Of a stretch of 24,480 nt of DNA, positions 24,391-24,480 are shown in pieces. The first letter of the stretch is position 1. Every line of letters begins with the position of its first letter. The notes under the pieces are model-generated. The model searched no databases. It was not told the DNA's origin and saw nothing but the letters and a program-made list of their open reading frames with translations. A program made the position numbers and the translations under genes. Source of the DNA: CAYUIS01 sp964444825 (GTDB lineage: Bacteria > Chloroflexota > Anaerolineae > B4-G1); assembly GCA_964444825.1 (NCBI GenBank), contig CAYUIS010000075.1, positions 1 through 24,480 on the forward strand. The letters are read 5' to 3'.

Positions 24391-24480
24391 GAGCACCCGC
24401 GTGGTATAGTCACAACAACATCTCGACAACAAGGAGATTATTCGGATAGAGTGCGAAGCCGACCGGCTCTAGGAGGCGTC
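24391..24480 (+). other. Right-edge tail with possible ribosome sites of a gene outside the window
   Basis: No gene is resolved here. AAGGAG (24431-24436) is followed by GTG 24451 at a long 14-base distance, and AGGAGG (24471-24476) sits at the edge. A further + strand gene may begin around or after the end. No terminator hairpin is seen after the last stop. Confidence 0.3.

Overview
The window reads as one long accessory gene block from a GC-rich, probably anaerobic bacterium, most likely from a metagenome assembly. A Chloroflexota (Anaerolineae-like) origin is my best guess. It rests on the Glu/Pro/Thr/Ala-rich linker after the lipobox of the substrate-binding lipoprotein, frequent GTG and TTG starts, the tungsten-type aldehyde oxidoreductase, and the mix of MttB, creatininase and C45 families. 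This is inference; there is no rRNA or marker gene. A run of exactly 100 N (19276-19375) flanked by an exact 55-bp direct repeat is best read as a scaffolding artefact, not biology.

Layout. Bases 2-319 hold the 3' end of a xanthine dehydrogenase/aldehyde oxidase-type molybdopterin subunit. Bases 320-875 hold no convincing intact gene. They contain a decayed antisense fragment (316-450), a doubtful 36-codon ORF, and at the right end a good sigma70-type promoter followed by an 8+5+8 palindrome that looks like an operator. From 876 to 24390 all eighteen further genes lie on the + strand, mostly with short gaps or overlaps, so they may form one very long operon or a few nested ones. Order: Lrp/AsnC regulator, MoaD-type sulfur carrier, AOR-family aldehyde:ferredoxin oxidoreductase, class III aminotransferase, creatininase-family hydrolase, CoA-transferase A, GNAT acetyltransferase, CoA-transferase B, thiolase, C45 Ntn-hydrolase, beta-lactamase-fold serine hydrolase, S9 peptidase, a complete peptide/nickel-type ABC importer (lipoprotein, two permeases, two ATPases), N-acyl-D-amino-acid deacylase, MttB-like methyltransferase, and a second C45 Ntn-hydrolase.

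How the genes may work together (inference). The importer would bring in peptides or N-acylated amino compounds. The six amide-bond hydrolases (two C45, serine hydrolase, S9, D-aminoacylase, creatininase-like) would release amino acids, including D-forms. The PLP aminotransferase would convert amines to oxo acids or semialdehydes, and AOR, helped by the MoaD-like protein for cofactor supply, would oxidise aldehydes to acids with ferredoxin as acceptor. The CoA-transferase would activate the acids and the thiolase would cleave 3-oxoacyl-CoA. The MttB homologue could demethylate a methylated amine in the same diet. The Lrp-type protein is the obvious substrate-sensing regulator. The true substrate cannot be told from sequence alone.
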